This document shows positions 42,474 to 51,719 of a stretch of 64,000 nt of DNA, in pieces. The position numbers and the translations under genes are program-made. The DNA is from Cryptosporangium minutisporangium (GTDB lineage Bacteria > Actinomycetota > Actinomycetes > Mycobacteriales > Cryptosporangiaceae): positions 185,801 through 249,800 of the forward strand of contig NZ_BAAAYN010000017.1 of assembly GCF_039536245.1 (NCBI RefSeq). The letters run 5' to 3'. Under the pieces are notes generated by a model. It made no database searches. It was not told the origin of the DNA and saw only the letters and a program-made list of their open reading frames with translations. The stretch's first letter is position 1; each line of letters starts with the position of its first letter.

Positions 42474-43876
42474 GCACTTTCTCCGGGCTGTTGGACGGCG
42501 AGCCGTCGGTGGTCACCGTCGGCGTCGACCTGTTCACCGAGGCGCTGACCGCCCAGGCCGCGGCCGTGACGCCGGTGACCTGGCAGCCGCCGGCCGGCGC
42601 GCCGGACGCGCTCGCGCGGGTGATGGCCGATCCGCGGCGGGTGGCGGCGAACGCCACGGCGCTCGACCGGATGCTCGCTGCCGGCGCGACGCTCGTCGAC
42701 GTGCGACCTGCGTCCGAGGTCGTCGGGTTGGAGTCGGGACAGTTCCGGCACGCCGGGCCGCCGATCGACTGGGAACGCGCGTCCGGGCCGTTGCGTGGGG
42801 CGTTGATCGGCGCGGCACTGCTGGAAGGGTTGGCTTCTGACGCTTCGTCGGCTGAGCAATTGCTGTCCGGTGGCGCGGTCGAGTGGGCACCGTGCCACTC
42901 CGACGGTGGGGTCGGCCCGATGGCGGGCGTCGTGTCGCCGTCGATGTGGGTGTTCGTCCTCCGCGACGAAGCCCACGACCGGACGTCGTGGTGCTCGCTG
43001 AACGAAGGGCTCGGGAAGGTCCTGCGCTACGGCGCTTACGGACCGGAGGTGATCGACCGGCTGCGCTGGATGTCGGCGGTGCTGGGGCCCGCGCTGCAGG
43101 CCGCGGTGCGCCGACACGGGCCGGTGGACGTCAAGGGGATCATCGCGCAGATGGTCCAGATGGGCGACGAGGGCCACAACCGGAACCGGGCAGGCACGCT
43201 GATGCTGCTGCGTGACCTGCTGCCCGCGATGATCGACGCCGGGGTCGCGTCCGCCGACGTGGCCGACGTGGCGCGCTTCATCGGAGGCAACGACCACTTC
43301 TTCCTGAACCTCGTCATGCCGGCCTGCAAGCTGCAAACAGCGGCGGCGTCCGGGATCCCCGGGTCGACGGTCGTCACGACGATGGCCCGCAACGGAACGG
43401 ACTTCGGGATCCAGGTGTCCGGCACCGGCGACCAGTGGTTCACCGGACCGGCGAACACTCCGCAGGGCCTGTTCCTCGGGTCGTACGGCCCGGAGGACGC
43501 GAACCCGGACATCGGCGACTCCGCGATCACCGAGACGGCGGGGATCGGCGGATTCGCGATGGCGAGCGCCCCGGCGATCGTCCGGTTCGTCGGCGGCACG
43601 GTGTCGGACGCGCTGCGCACCAGCCGGGAGATGTACGGGATCACGACCGGCGAGAACCCGGCCTACGCGCTGCCGATCCTGGACTTCCGCGGGGCGGCGA
43701 CCGGCATCGACGTCACGAAGGTCGTCCGGAGCGGCGTGCTGCCGCAGATCAACACCGGCATGGCCGGACGCGTGGCCGGCGTCGGCCAGGTGGGGGCGGG
43801 TCTGGTGACACCGCCGATGGAGTGCTTCGTGGGCGCGCTCGACGCACTCGCCGAGGCCGCACCGCCGCTCGCCTGA
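42470..43876 (+). CDS. DUF1116 protein, AllG-like subunit of oxamate carbamoyltransferase
   Basis: 468 residues, the standard DUF1116 length. Conserved blocks include AAGATLVDVRPASEVVGLE, CHSDGGVGPMAGVVSPSMWVF, GDEGHNRNRAG, FIGGNDHFFLNLVMPACK, VTTMARNGTDFGIQVSG and TGIDVTKVVRSGVLPQINTGMAG. It is the third gene of the coupled trio. No carbamate kinase or allantoin gene is next to it, so carbamoyl phosphate may feed a kinase or transcarbamylase elsewhere. Confidence 0.88.
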   Translation: MSTFSGLLDGEPSVVTVGVDLFTEALTAQAAAVTPVTWQPPAGAPDALARVMADPRRVAANATALDRMLAAGATLVDVRPASEVVGLESGQFRHAGPPIDWERASGPLRGALIGAALLEGLASDASSAEQLLSGGAVEWAPCHSDGGVGPMAGVVSPSMWVFVLRDEAHDRTSWCSLNEGLGKVLRYGAYGPEVIDRLRWMSAVLGPALQAAVRRHGPVDVKGIIAQMVQMGDEGHNRNRAGTLMLLRDLLPAMIDAGVASADVADVARFIGGNDHFFLNLVMPACKLQTAAASGIPGSTVVTTMARNGTDFGIQVSGTGDQWFTGPANTPQGLFLGSYGPEDANPDIGDSAITETAGIGGFAMASAPAIVRFVGGTVSDALRTSREMYGITTGENPAYALPILDFRGAATGIDVTKVVRSGVLPQINTGMAGRVAGVGQVGAGLVTPPMECFVGALDALAEAAPPLA

Positions 43877-44327
43877 GTTTTGCCGCGGCGGGAGCGCGGC
43901 GGGTGCGCCTGGGTGGCACGGCCAGAATTGTCTGCGGTCACCGGGGCCGACGCCGATGTCGGAGGTGCGAGGGTCGCTGCCCCTCCTGCGGACCCCCCCG
44001 CGACGCCGGAGATCGGACCCCACGGCGGCCCTCGCATCAACACCGGACGGCCCACCCCCATGGTCCGACCGGCCCGGTTCGACTCGGCACCCCCCGCAGC
44101 CGGACGAACCACGCATGCCGCCGCTTCACCTGCCACCGCCCCCCGGCACGTGAAGCGGCGGCTCTGCGTTTACAGGCTATTCAGCCGACCTCGCGCAGCG
44201 TCCTGAGCTGGACCACGCGGAGAGCTGAATAATTCTCGTCGTCCCTGTGTGGTGGGCTGCCACTTCCCGCCGTACGGCAGGATGGCGGGAGGACCTGTAA
44301 CAACAGCAGAATCGGTGAGGTGATCCG
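43877..44327. other. 451-base intergenic region
   Basis: No convincing gene. Open frames here have no supported start or protein features. It contains the hairpin at 44117-44162 and a weaker TATTCAGC/GCTGAATA pair (44178-44185, 44224-44231) in the AT-richer stretch before the RDD gene, which may hold its promoter. Confidence 0.6.
44117..44162 (+). terminator. Hairpin downstream of the DUF1116 gene
   Basis: A perfect 13-bp stem, GCCGCCGCTTCAC (44117-44129) and GTGAAGCGGCGGC (44150-44162), with a 20-base loop. It lies 240 bases past the DUF1116 stop, and TCTGCGTTT follows. A late terminator for the trio is possible. Confidence 0.45.
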
Positions 44328-45371
44328 GTGACCCCGATCCCCGGTTGGTATCCCGACCCGGCGGATCCGGACACGCAGCGTTACTGGGACGGCGAGCAGT
44401 GGCTCGGCGCCCCGCTGCCCGTCGACGCCACGCCGCCCCCCGGCCCGCCACCGGCCGCGCCGGTGAGCACCTCCCCAGCGGCACCCGCCGCACCGACCCA
44501 GAGCGGCTCCGGCTGGAACTCCACCTGGACGCCGCCCGGCGCTCCCGGCCCGTCGGGTGCTCCCGGCCCGTCGGGAACCGGCCCGGCCGGCCCCAGCCCG
44601 AGTGTCCCGGGCGCATCCGGGGCACCCGGCTTCCCCGGCGGGCCGAGCGCTCCAGGTACCCAGCAAGGCCCGGGTTTCCCTGGCGGATCGGGCTTCCCGG
44701 GCGGACCGAACGCGCCCGGCGCCCCGGGTGCCAAGAAAACGCGCTGGGGTCAGCAGCAGACCCTGCTCCCGCCGGTACCGCCCGGCCACATCCGGGTGCC
44801 GGGCTCCACCGCCGTGATGCCGATCGACACGACCCGGCTGGCGCCGCTCGGGCTCCGCGTGCTGGCTCGCGTCATCGACATCATCGCGGTGTTCCTGCTG
44901 TGCCTGGTCGTCAACGGGTACTTCTACCTGCAGTTCGCGGAGCAGGTCGGGCCCAACATCAACGACATCCTGCTCGGCAAGGAGACGCTGTCCGCCGAGG
45001 CGAGCCGGCTGAACTGGATCATCTTCGTCCTGACGATCGGCCTCTGGTTCGCCTACGAGGTCCCCGGCACCGCCAACAGCGGGCAGACGCTCGGCAAACG
45101 CATCGTCGGCATCCGCGTCATCCGCGTCCTCGACGACCACACGCTGACGTTCGGCCAGTCGATCCGCCGCTGGCTGATCCTGATGCTGCCGAGCCCGGCG
45201 GTGAGCTTCCTGTGCGGCCTGCCCCTGCAGCTCGCCGACCTGCTCTGGTGCACGTGGGACCGACCGGCTCGGCAGTGCCTGCACGACAAGGCGGTGACGT
45301 CGATCGTCGTGCGGTCCGCAGCCGTGCCGGTGACCGGCGGGCCGTCGTCCGAACCGAAGAAGCCGCGCTGA
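44328..45371 (+). CDS. RDD-family membrane protein with DUF2510 and collagen-like linker
   Basis: 347 residues. DUF2510 at residues 5-30 (GWYPDPADPDTQRYWDGEQW), then a Pro/Gly-rich linker (about 35-145) with collagen-like Gly-X-Y triplets (PGAPGPSGAPGPSG). The RDD domain (about 165-320) has two or three membrane segments (RVIDIIAVFLLCLVVNGYF, NWIIFVLTIGLWFAYEV) and the Gly-rich GQTLGKRIVGIRVI typical of RDD. The Arg-Asp-Asp pattern is seen as LARVIDI, with variation. GTG start. RDD proteins may exchange ions such as Na+ for H+ or support cell-envelope functions. The role here is unknown. Confidence 0.85.
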   Translation: MTPIPGWYPDPADPDTQRYWDGEQWLGAPLPVDATPPPGPPPAAPVSTSPAAPAAPTQSGSGWNSTWTPPGAPGPSGAPGPSGTGPAGPSPSVPGASGAPGFPGGPSAPGTQQGPGFPGGSGFPGGPNAPGAPGAKKTRWGQQQTLLPPVPPGHIRVPGSTAVMPIDTTRLAPLGLRVLARVIDIIAVFLLCLVVNGYFYLQFAEQVGPNINDILLGKETLSAEASRLNWIIFVLTIGLWFAYEVPGTANSGQTLGKRIVGIRVIRVLDDHTLTFGQSIRRWLILMLPSPAVSFLCGLPLQLADLLWCTWDRPARQCLHDKAVTSIVVRSAAVPVTGGPSSEPKKPR

Positions 45372-45411
45372 CCACCACCGATGTCAGCCTCGATCCCCGA
45401 AGGAGCCCTCG

Positions 45412-46485
45412 ATGCCGCTGACCCGCGCTGACCTCGCCACGATCCCGCGCTACGTGGCCGGCCGGAACCCGAGCGACGTCGCGCGCGAGTCGGGGATACC
45501 GGAAGCCGTGAAGCTGGCCAGCAACGAGGTGCCTTACGGACCGCTGCCCGGCGTGATCGAAGCCGTGGCCGAGGCCGTCGCGCAGACCCACCGTTACCCG
45601 GACCCCGGCGTCACCGCGCTGCGGGCGCGGCTGGGCGAGCGGTACGGCGTCGCGCCGGAGCGGATCGTCTCCGGCTGCGGGTCGGTGGCGCTCGCCGAGC
45701 ACATCGTCCGGGCCGCGGTCATGCAGGCCGACGAGGTGTTGTACTCGTGGCGCTCGTTCGAGGCGTACCCGATCATCGCGACGTCGAGCGGCGCGACGAG
45801 CGTCCGGGTGCCGAACACCGCTGACCACGGCCACGACCTGGACGCGATGGCGGACGCGGTCACCGACCGGACTCGGGTGGCGATCGTGTGCACGCCGAAC
45901 AACCCGACCGGAACCGCCGTGCGCCGCGACGACCTGGAGCGATTCCTCGACCGTGTCGGGCCGGACGTCCTGGTCGTGATCGACGAGGCGTACCGGGAGT
46001 TCGTCCGCGACCCCGAGGTGCCGGACGGCTTGGACGTCGCGGCCGGCCGCCGGAACGTCGTCGTGCTGCGGACGATGTCCAAGGCGTGGGGGCTGGCCGG
46101 GATCCGGGTCGGGTGGATGGCGGCCGACCCGGAGGTGGCGGAGGCCGTCCGGAAGGTCGTCACGCCGTTCTCCGTCAACCACGTCGCACAGGCCGCGGCG
46201 CTGGCCGCGCTGGCCGCCGAGGACGAGATGGCTCGCCGGGTCGAGCTGGTCGTCGCCGAGCGGTCCCGGGTGCGCGACGCGCTGGTGGAGCTGCGTCCGG
46301 ACGTGCCGGAGACGCAGGCGAACTTCGTCTGGCTGCCGCTCGGGGACGAGGCCGTGGACTTCGCGGCCGGGTGCGAGAAGCGCGGTGTGATCGTGCGCCC
46401 GTTCGCCGGCGACGGCGTCCGCGTGACGATCGGAACCCCGGCCGAGAACGACCTGTTCCTCACCGCCGCCCGCGAACTCCTCTGA
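45412..46485 (+). CDS. hisC: Histidinol-phosphate / aromatic aminotransferase (HisC family)
   Basis: 357 residues, aminotransferase fold type I. ASNEVPYGPLPGVIEAV near the N-terminus, CTPNNPTGTAV, VVIDEAYREF (PLP Asp/Tyr), the PLP lysine in TMSKAWGLAGIRVGW, and ANFVWLPLG and RPFAGDGVRVTIGTPAEND near the end are all family features. In actinobacteria a second HisC-like enzyme (HisC2/Pat) acts on phenylalanine or other aromatic keto acids. This gene is not in a his operon, so that role is likely. ATG at 45412 with AAGGAG upstream. Confidence 0.9.
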   Translation: MPLTRADLATIPRYVAGRNPSDVARESGIPEAVKLASNEVPYGPLPGVIEAVAEAVAQTHRYPDPGVTALRARLGERYGVAPERIVSGCGSVALAEHIVRAAVMQADEVLYSWRSFEAYPIIATSSGATSVRVPNTADHGHDLDAMADAVTDRTRVAIVCTPNNPTGTAVRRDDLERFLDRVGPDVLVVIDEAYREFVRDPEVPDGLDVAAGRRNVVVLRTMSKAWGLAGIRVGWMAADPEVAEAVRKVVTPFSVNHVAQAAALAALAAEDEMARRVELVVAERSRVRDALVELRPDVPETQANFVWLPLGDEAVDFAAGCEKRGVIVRPFAGDGVRVTIGTPAENDLFLTAARELL

Positions 46486-46519
46486 CGCTCCGTGGCGCGC
46501 GGAGCGCCCGCGGCTCGAC

Positions 46520-46582
46520 GCCATTTCACGCCGAATCCGCCTCCACGCGCGCCGTGGAGGCGGATTCGACGTAAATCCGCGG
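46520..46582. repeat. Dispersed palindromic element, copy 4
   Basis: A perfect 15-bp core stem, GAATCCGCCTCCACG (46533-46547) and its complement (46553-46567), around the loop CGCGC. It extends outward to GACGTAAATCCGCGG on one side and an imperfect ATTTCACGCC on the other. It sits between the convergent hisC and M20 genes and could end both transcripts. Confidence 0.85.
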
Positions 46583-46604
46583 GGCGGCGCGCTACGGCGC
46601 GGCG

Positions 46605-47723
46605 CTACTCGTGGGTGGCGACGCGGGAGACGTAGTCGCGGAGTACCGGGACGAGTTGCGCGAGCGACTCGGCGTCGACCCACTCGTCGTCACCGTGGTG
46701 CCCACCGCCGACCGGACGCGTCACCGCACACGGCACCCCCACCGTCGCGAACTGAGCGGCGTCACTCGACCCGAACGAGAGGCACCCGCCGCACGTCGCC
46801 CCGGTCACCCGCTCGACGCTGCGCGCGAACTCCGCCAGCAGCGGATCGGTGAGGTCGTGCTTGACCGGCGGGAACAGCACCAGCAACTCGAGGTCCGCAC
46901 CGTGCTGCCGGCAGATCTCCGCGACGTCCTGCTCGACCGCCGCGAGCTCCTCCGGGCCCATCACCCGGATGTCGAGCACCGCCTCGGCCTGGTCGGGCAG
47001 CTGGTTCGGCGCCGTGCCGGCCCGGAGGAAGCTGATGTTCAGCGTGTCGACGTGCGGATCCTCGACCGGGAACCGGCGGCGGATGTCGGTGAGCAGGTCG
47101 AGCAGCTTGAACGACGCGCTCTCCCCCGCCCACGGCCGCGACCCGTGCACCGGAATGCCGTACGTGCTCACCCGCACCCGCCAGGCGCCCTTGGCCACCT
47201 CTTCGAGCTGCCAGTTGTCGCCACCGTCCGGCAACACCGCCACCCGCGCCCGGTACCCCTCCTCCTGGAGCAGGAGCTTCACGCCCAGGTCGCGGGTCTC
47301 CTCGTCGGTCGTGATCATCACGCCGAGGTCGTAGCGGTGCAGCTCGGGCGCGAGTTCGTCGATCAGCGCGAGGTAGGCGGCGATGGCCCCCTTCATGTCG
47401 AACACACCCCGCCCGACCAGCCGCTCACCGTCCCGCTTCAGCGTGAACAGGTGCTCCGGCCCCGGGACGACGTCCAGGTGCGCAGTGAGCATGACGCTGG
47501 GCGCCAGCGTGGGGTGCACGGTCGCCACCAGCGCACCGAATCCGTCCTGGTCGAACCGGCGGACCCGCATGCCGCGCTCGGCGAGGAACTCGCCGATCAG
47601 GTCGAGACCCTCCTCGGACGCAGCGAGGTTGCCCGACACCGTAGGCAGCGCTACCAGGCGCTCCAGCATCGGCACCAGCAACTTCGCACCGCCCGGCTCG
47701 GCCGCGACAAGGTCCCAGTCCAA
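46605..47723 (-). CDS. M20-family metallopeptidase (ArgE/DapE/carboxypeptidase type)
   Basis: 372 residues. Metal ligands and catalytic residues are visible: MLTAHLDVVPG (His, catalytic Asp), GRGVFDMKGAIAAY (Asp), TTDEETRDLG (Glu base and ligand), and a C-terminal GGGHHGDDEWV (His). A dimerisation domain lies at about 170-285 (GAWRVRVSTYGIPVHGSRPWAGESA). The family deacylates amino acids or cleaves dipeptides. ATG at 47723. The substrate is unassigned; acetylornithine, succinyl-diaminopimelate and dipeptides are all possible. Confidence 0.88.
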   Translation of the reverse strand: MDWDLVAAEPGGAKLLVPMLERLVALPTVSGNLAASEEGLDLIGEFLAERGMRVRRFDQDGFGALVATVHPTLAPSVMLTAHLDVVPGPEHLFTLKRDGERLVGRGVFDMKGAIAAYLALIDELAPELHRYDLGVMITTDEETRDLGVKLLLQEEGYRARVAVLPDGGDNWQLEEVAKGAWRVRVSTYGIPVHGSRPWAGESASFKLLDLLTDIRRRFPVEDPHVDTLNISFLRAGTAPNQLPDQAEAVLDIRVMGPEELAAVEQDVAEICRQHGADLELLVLFPPVKHDLTDPLLAEFARSVERVTGATCGGCLSFGSSDAAQFATVGVPCAVTRPVGGGHHGDDEWVDAESLAQLVPVLRDYVSRVATHE

Positions 47724-47829
47724 GAAAACCTTCCCCAGAGAACGGGTTCAGCCCACGGATCGGAACGCGCCCGATGCCCGGCAATCGTCAGCTCCGCACC
47801 CTACCTACCCCTTCCCGACCTGTTCGCGG

Positions 47830-50800
47830 CTAACCCACCGCCTTCACCGAGTCCCGGCCCAGGGCGGCCGCTTCGGCGTCCAGCGCGGCCGCACCGTCCT
47901 CCGCCCAGAGCCGGGCGTAGACGCCGTCCGCCGCGATCAGCTCGGTGTGCGTGCCCTGCTCGGCGATCTGCCCGTCGACCAGCACGACGATCCGGTCGGC
48001 GCGGGCGGCGGTCGCCAGTCGGTGCGCGATCACAACGGTCGTCCGGCGACGCGACAGCGCGTCCCCGGCGGCGAGCACCACCGCCTCGCTCGCCGGGTCG
48101 AGCGCCGCGGTGGCCTCGTCGAGCAGCAGCAGGTCGGGGTCGACGAGCTCGGCGCGGGCCAGCGACACCAGCTGGCGCTGACCGGCCGAGAGGCCACCGC
48201 CGCGTTCGGAGACCGCGTGCCGGAAGCCGCCACGGACCGATCCGATCATCCCGATCGCCCCCACCGCCCGTGCGGCGTGCTCGATCCTCGCCGGCGGGCT
48301 GCTCGGCCGTCCGTAGCTGACGTTCGACGCGACGTCGCCGGTGAACAGGTGCGGTTCCTGCGGGACGACGCCGAGCCGGCTGCGGTAGTCGGCCAGCGGG
48401 TACTGCCGGACGTCCACTCCGTCGACCAGAACGGCGCCCTCGGTGACGTCGTAGAAGCGAGCCAGCAGCTTCAACACCGTGGACTTGCCGGCACCCGTCT
48501 CCCCGACCAGCGCGACCGTCTCTCCCGGCTCGATCGTCAGCGACACCCCACGGAGCGCCTCGGTGCCGGCACCGGCGTAACTGAAGCGGGCCTCGCGTAG
48601 TTCGACCCGCCCGGTCAGCCGCTCCGGAACCGGCGTCGGCTCGGCGGCGTCGCGTACCGACGTCGGCGTGCGCAGCAGGTCGCCGATCCGGCCGAGCCCG
48701 ATGCGCGCCTGCTGGTACCCGTCGAAGACCTGGGAGAGCTGCTGGATCGGCTGGAAGAACAGCGCGAGGTAGAGCAGGAACGCGGTCAGGATGCCCGGTG
48801 TCACGCCGCCGCTCGCGATCCGGTGCGCGCCGACCGCGAGTACCGCGGCCTGCGCCAGGTCGGACAGCAGGCCGACGAACGGGAAGAAGATCGCGATGTA
48901 GGTCTGCGCCCGCATCCGCGACCGCCGGTACGCGTCGCTGCGGCCCGCGAAGTCCGACGCGGAGCGCGCCTCCCGCACGTACGCCTGCGCGACGCGCATC
49001 CCGGCGACGTTCTCCTGGAAGTCGGCGTTCACGATGCTGACGCGTTCCCGCGCCTCCTCGTACGCCACCGCGGAGAGCTTCCGGAAGAGCAGCGTCGAGA
49101 TCAGCACGATCGGCAGCACCGCGAGGGCGACCAGCGCCAGTCCGACGTCGGTGAGCAACAGCGCGCCGGTGACGCCGATGATGGTCAGGACGCTCACGGC
49201 CGCGGTCGCCAGCCCGGTCTGCAGGAACGTCGAGAGCGCGTCGACGTCGGTCGTCATCCGGGTCATGATCCGTCCGGCCAGCTCGCGCTCGTAGTAGTCG
49301 AGCCCGAGCCGCTGCAGGTGCGCGAAGCTGCGGATGCGCAGCAGGTAGAGCACCTGCTCACCGGCTTTCGACGCGGTCACGGTCTGCGTGCGAACGGCGA
49401 GCCAGTCGACGAGCACCACGAGGACGCCGAGCACCCCGGCGACCACCAGCTGACCTTCCGAACCGCCCACCACGCCGGCGTCGATCGCGTGCTGGGCGAG
49501 CAGCGGGAACGCAACCGTCGCCAGCGCGTCCACCGCGATCAGAGCGATCGTCGCCCAGAGCAGCACTCGGATCGGGCGCAGCAGCCGCGCCAGCCGGAAC
49601 TGCGGATCGGGCGCCCGCGGGTCGAGGCCCGGCAGGTCGGGACGCTCGGTGGCCGGCGGCAGCGCACGGACCTGGGCGAGCAGCTCCGGAGTAGCCGGCA
49701 TGCCGCCCTGGTCGCCGTGCATTCCGCCGCCGTGTCCGACGACCCGGACGCCGGCGCGGCTGCCCGACGCGCGGGTCTCCAGCGCCTGGAGCGCCCGGTC
49801 GGGCGAGGACGCGACCAGCGGGTCCTCGATCTCCTCCACCGCCGGCCACAGCTCCGGCGTGACGCCCTGGGCGTCCGGATCGGGCGTGGCGCCCTGGGTG
49901 CCCACCGGGTCGGCGTCGGCTTCCGACTCGGGGCCGGCCAGCAACGACCGGAACAGCGCGCACCGCTCGGTCAGCTCGGCCTGCGTTCCCACGTCGACCA
50001 CGTGGCCGCCGTCCAGGACCGCGATCCGATCGGCGAGCGCGAGCGTTGAGCGCCGGTGTGCGATCAGGATCGTCGTGCGGTCGGCGGTGACCTCGCGCAG
50101 CGTCGCGTGGATCGCGGCTTCGGTGACGTTGTCGACGGCGGACGTCGCGTCGTCGAGAAGCAGCACCCGCGGGTCGGTGAGGAGCGCGCGGGCCAGCGCG
50201 ATCCGCTGCCGCTGACCGCCGGAGAGCGTGAGCCCTCGCTCGCCGACGAGCGTGTCGTAGCCGTCCGGCAGCGCGGTGATGAAGCCGTGTGCCTCGACCG
50301 CCCGCGCGGCCGCCTCGACCTCGGCTTCGGTGGCGTCCGGTCGGCCGTAGGCGATGTTCGCGCGCACCGAGTCGGAGAACAGGAACGCTTCCTCGAAGAC
50401 GACGCCGATCGCACCGCGCAGGTCCGCCAACCGCACCCGACGAACGTCGACGCCGCCCAGCGCCACCTCGCCGCCACGGACGTCGTAGAAGCGGTTGAGC
50501 AGCAGGGACACCGTCGACTTGCCGGATCCCGGCGGCCCCACCAGCGCCAGCGTCTCGCCGGGCCGCACGTCCAGCGACAAGCCGTCGAGCACGGTGTCCT
50601 CCGGCGCGTAGCCGAACTCGACCCGGTCGAAGCGGACGCCGAGCGGCCCGTCGGGCAGTGGCACCGGATCCGGGTCGTCGACGATCTCCGGCCGGCTCTC
50701 GATCACGTCGTAGACCCGCTCGACGCCCGCCCGGGCCAGTTGCCCCATCGTGAGAAGGCCGGACACCACCCGGGTCGCGCCCGCGAGCGTGGCGAGGTAG

Positions 50801-51651
50801 GCCGCGAACGCGACGAACGTCCCGATCGTGATCCGGTCGGTCAGTGCGAGCCAGCCGCCGAGCACGAGGACCGCGACCTGGCCCAGCTGCGGGAGCGCGG
50901 CGAGCGTCGGGGTGAGGACTGCGTTGATCCGAGCGGCGCGCATCCGGTCGGCGTAGAGGCGCCGGGCGGCGTTCTCCAGCCCGGCGATCTCCCGGGACTC
51001 CTGGGCGAACCCCTTCACGACGCGGACGCCGGTCACCGACTCCTCGACCCGCTCGGCCACCTCGCCGGCCCGCTGCTGGGCCGACCACGTCGCCGGGAAC
51101 AGCCGCTGACGGCTACGAGTGGCCGCCCACGCGACCGCCGGGGACACGGCGAGCGACACCAGCGTCAGCGGTACCGAGAGGGAGAACATCGCGACGACCG
51201 CGATGACGAACAGCAAGACCATGCCGAGCGCGAACGGGACGAACGCCAGGATGCCCTGCACCATCTGCAGGTCGGAGATCGCCCTGGAGACGACCTGGCC
51301 GGTGCGCAGCGCGTCCTGGCGAGGGCCGTCGAAGCGTTGCAGGGTCGTGAACACCGCGTTGCGTAGATCGTGCTGGACGTCGAGCGAAAGCCGCCCGGCG
51401 GTGTACCGCCGCATGAACGTCGCGGCGAACCGCAGGACGCCCAGACCGGCCAGGATAGCGGTGATCATCGTGACCCGGTCGACCCGACCGTCGATCGCGT
51501 CGTCGATGGCTTCCCTGGCCAGCAGGGGTGCCGCGCCTTCGAGGAGGGTGGCGCCGACCGAGGCGACGATGACGCCGACGACGAGCCGGGGGTGGGCCCA
51601 ACAGGCGGTGAAGAGGCGGCGGATCCATCCGGGAGACGTCGTTGTCGGCAC
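47830..51651 (-). CDS. Fused heterodimeric-type ABC exporter (TMD-NBD-TMD-NBD)
   Basis: 1273 residues encoding two type IV exporter halves in one chain. Half 1: membrane segments about 20-300, Walker A GPPGSGKST, signature LSGGQRQ, Walker B LLLDDATSAVD. Half 2 starts near 680 after a Gly/Pro linker: Walker A GETGAGKST, signature LSAGQRQ, Walker B LLLLDEATAALD. The catalytic Glu is Asp in NBD1, and the NBD2 signature reads LSAGQ instead of LSGGQ. Together these form one degenerate and one competent ATP site, as in BmrCD or Rv0194. Export of lipids, drugs or a metabolite is likely. GTG start at 51651. No partner gene gives a substrate; the siderophore locus is 33 kb away. Confidence 0.92.
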   Translation of the reverse strand: MPTTTSPGWIRRLFTACWAHPRLVVGVIVASVGATLLEGAAPLLAREAIDDAIDGRVDRVTMITAILAGLGVLRFAATFMRRYTAGRLSLDVQHDLRNAVFTTLQRFDGPRQDALRTGQVVSRAISDLQMVQGILAFVPFALGMVLLFVIAVVAMFSLSVPLTLVSLAVSPAVAWAATRSRQRLFPATWSAQQRAGEVAERVEESVTGVRVVKGFAQESREIAGLENAARRLYADRMRAARINAVLTPTLAALPQLGQVAVLVLGGWLALTDRITIGTFVAFAAYLATLAGATRVVSGLLTMGQLARAGVERVYDVIESRPEIVDDPDPVPLPDGPLGVRFDRVEFGYAPEDTVLDGLSLDVRPGETLALVGPPGSGKSTVSLLLNRFYDVRGGEVALGGVDVRRVRLADLRGAIGVVFEEAFLFSDSVRANIAYGRPDATEAEVEAAARAVEAHGFITALPDGYDTLVGERGLTLSGGQRQRIALARALLTDPRVLLLDDATSAVDNVTEAAIHATLREVTADRTTILIAHRRSTLALADRIAVLDGGHVVDVGTQAELTERCALFRSLLAGPESEADADPVGTQGATPDPDAQGVTPELWPAVEEIEDPLVASSPDRALQALETRASGSRAGVRVVGHGGGMHGDQGGMPATPELLAQVRALPPATERPDLPGLDPRAPDPQFRLARLLRPIRVLLWATIALIAVDALATVAFPLLAQHAIDAGVVGGSEGQLVVAGVLGVLVVLVDWLAVRTQTVTASKAGEQVLYLLRIRSFAHLQRLGLDYYERELAGRIMTRMTTDVDALSTFLQTGLATAAVSVLTIIGVTGALLLTDVGLALVALAVLPIVLISTLLFRKLSAVAYEEARERVSIVNADFQENVAGMRVAQAYVREARSASDFAGRSDAYRRSRMRAQTYIAIFFPFVGLLSDLAQAAVLAVGAHRIASGGVTPGILTAFLLYLALFFQPIQQLSQVFDGYQQARIGLGRIGDLLRTPTSVRDAAEPTPVPERLTGRVELREARFSYAGAGTEALRGVSLTIEPGETVALVGETGAGKSTVLKLLARFYDVTEGAVLVDGVDVRQYPLADYRSRLGVVPQEPHLFTGDVASNVSYGRPSSPPARIEHAARAVGAIGMIGSVRGGFRHAVSERGGGLSAGQRQLVSLARAELVDPDLLLLDEATAALDPASEAVVLAAGDALSRRRTTVVIAHRLATAARADRIVVLVDGQIAEQGTHTELIAADGVYARLWAEDGAAALDAEAAALGRDSVKAVG

Positions 51652-51719
51652 AATCGGAGGTTACTTCGCACCCCCGACGTTCTGCCGGGCCGCGCTTCCC
51701 GCGCCGAGCTTCCCGCTCG

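Noticed and set aside
43880-44206. Possible small gene in the large intergenic region
   Set aside because: Pro/Ala/Arg-rich with no start signal or domain. The stretch holds a hairpin and looks non-coding.
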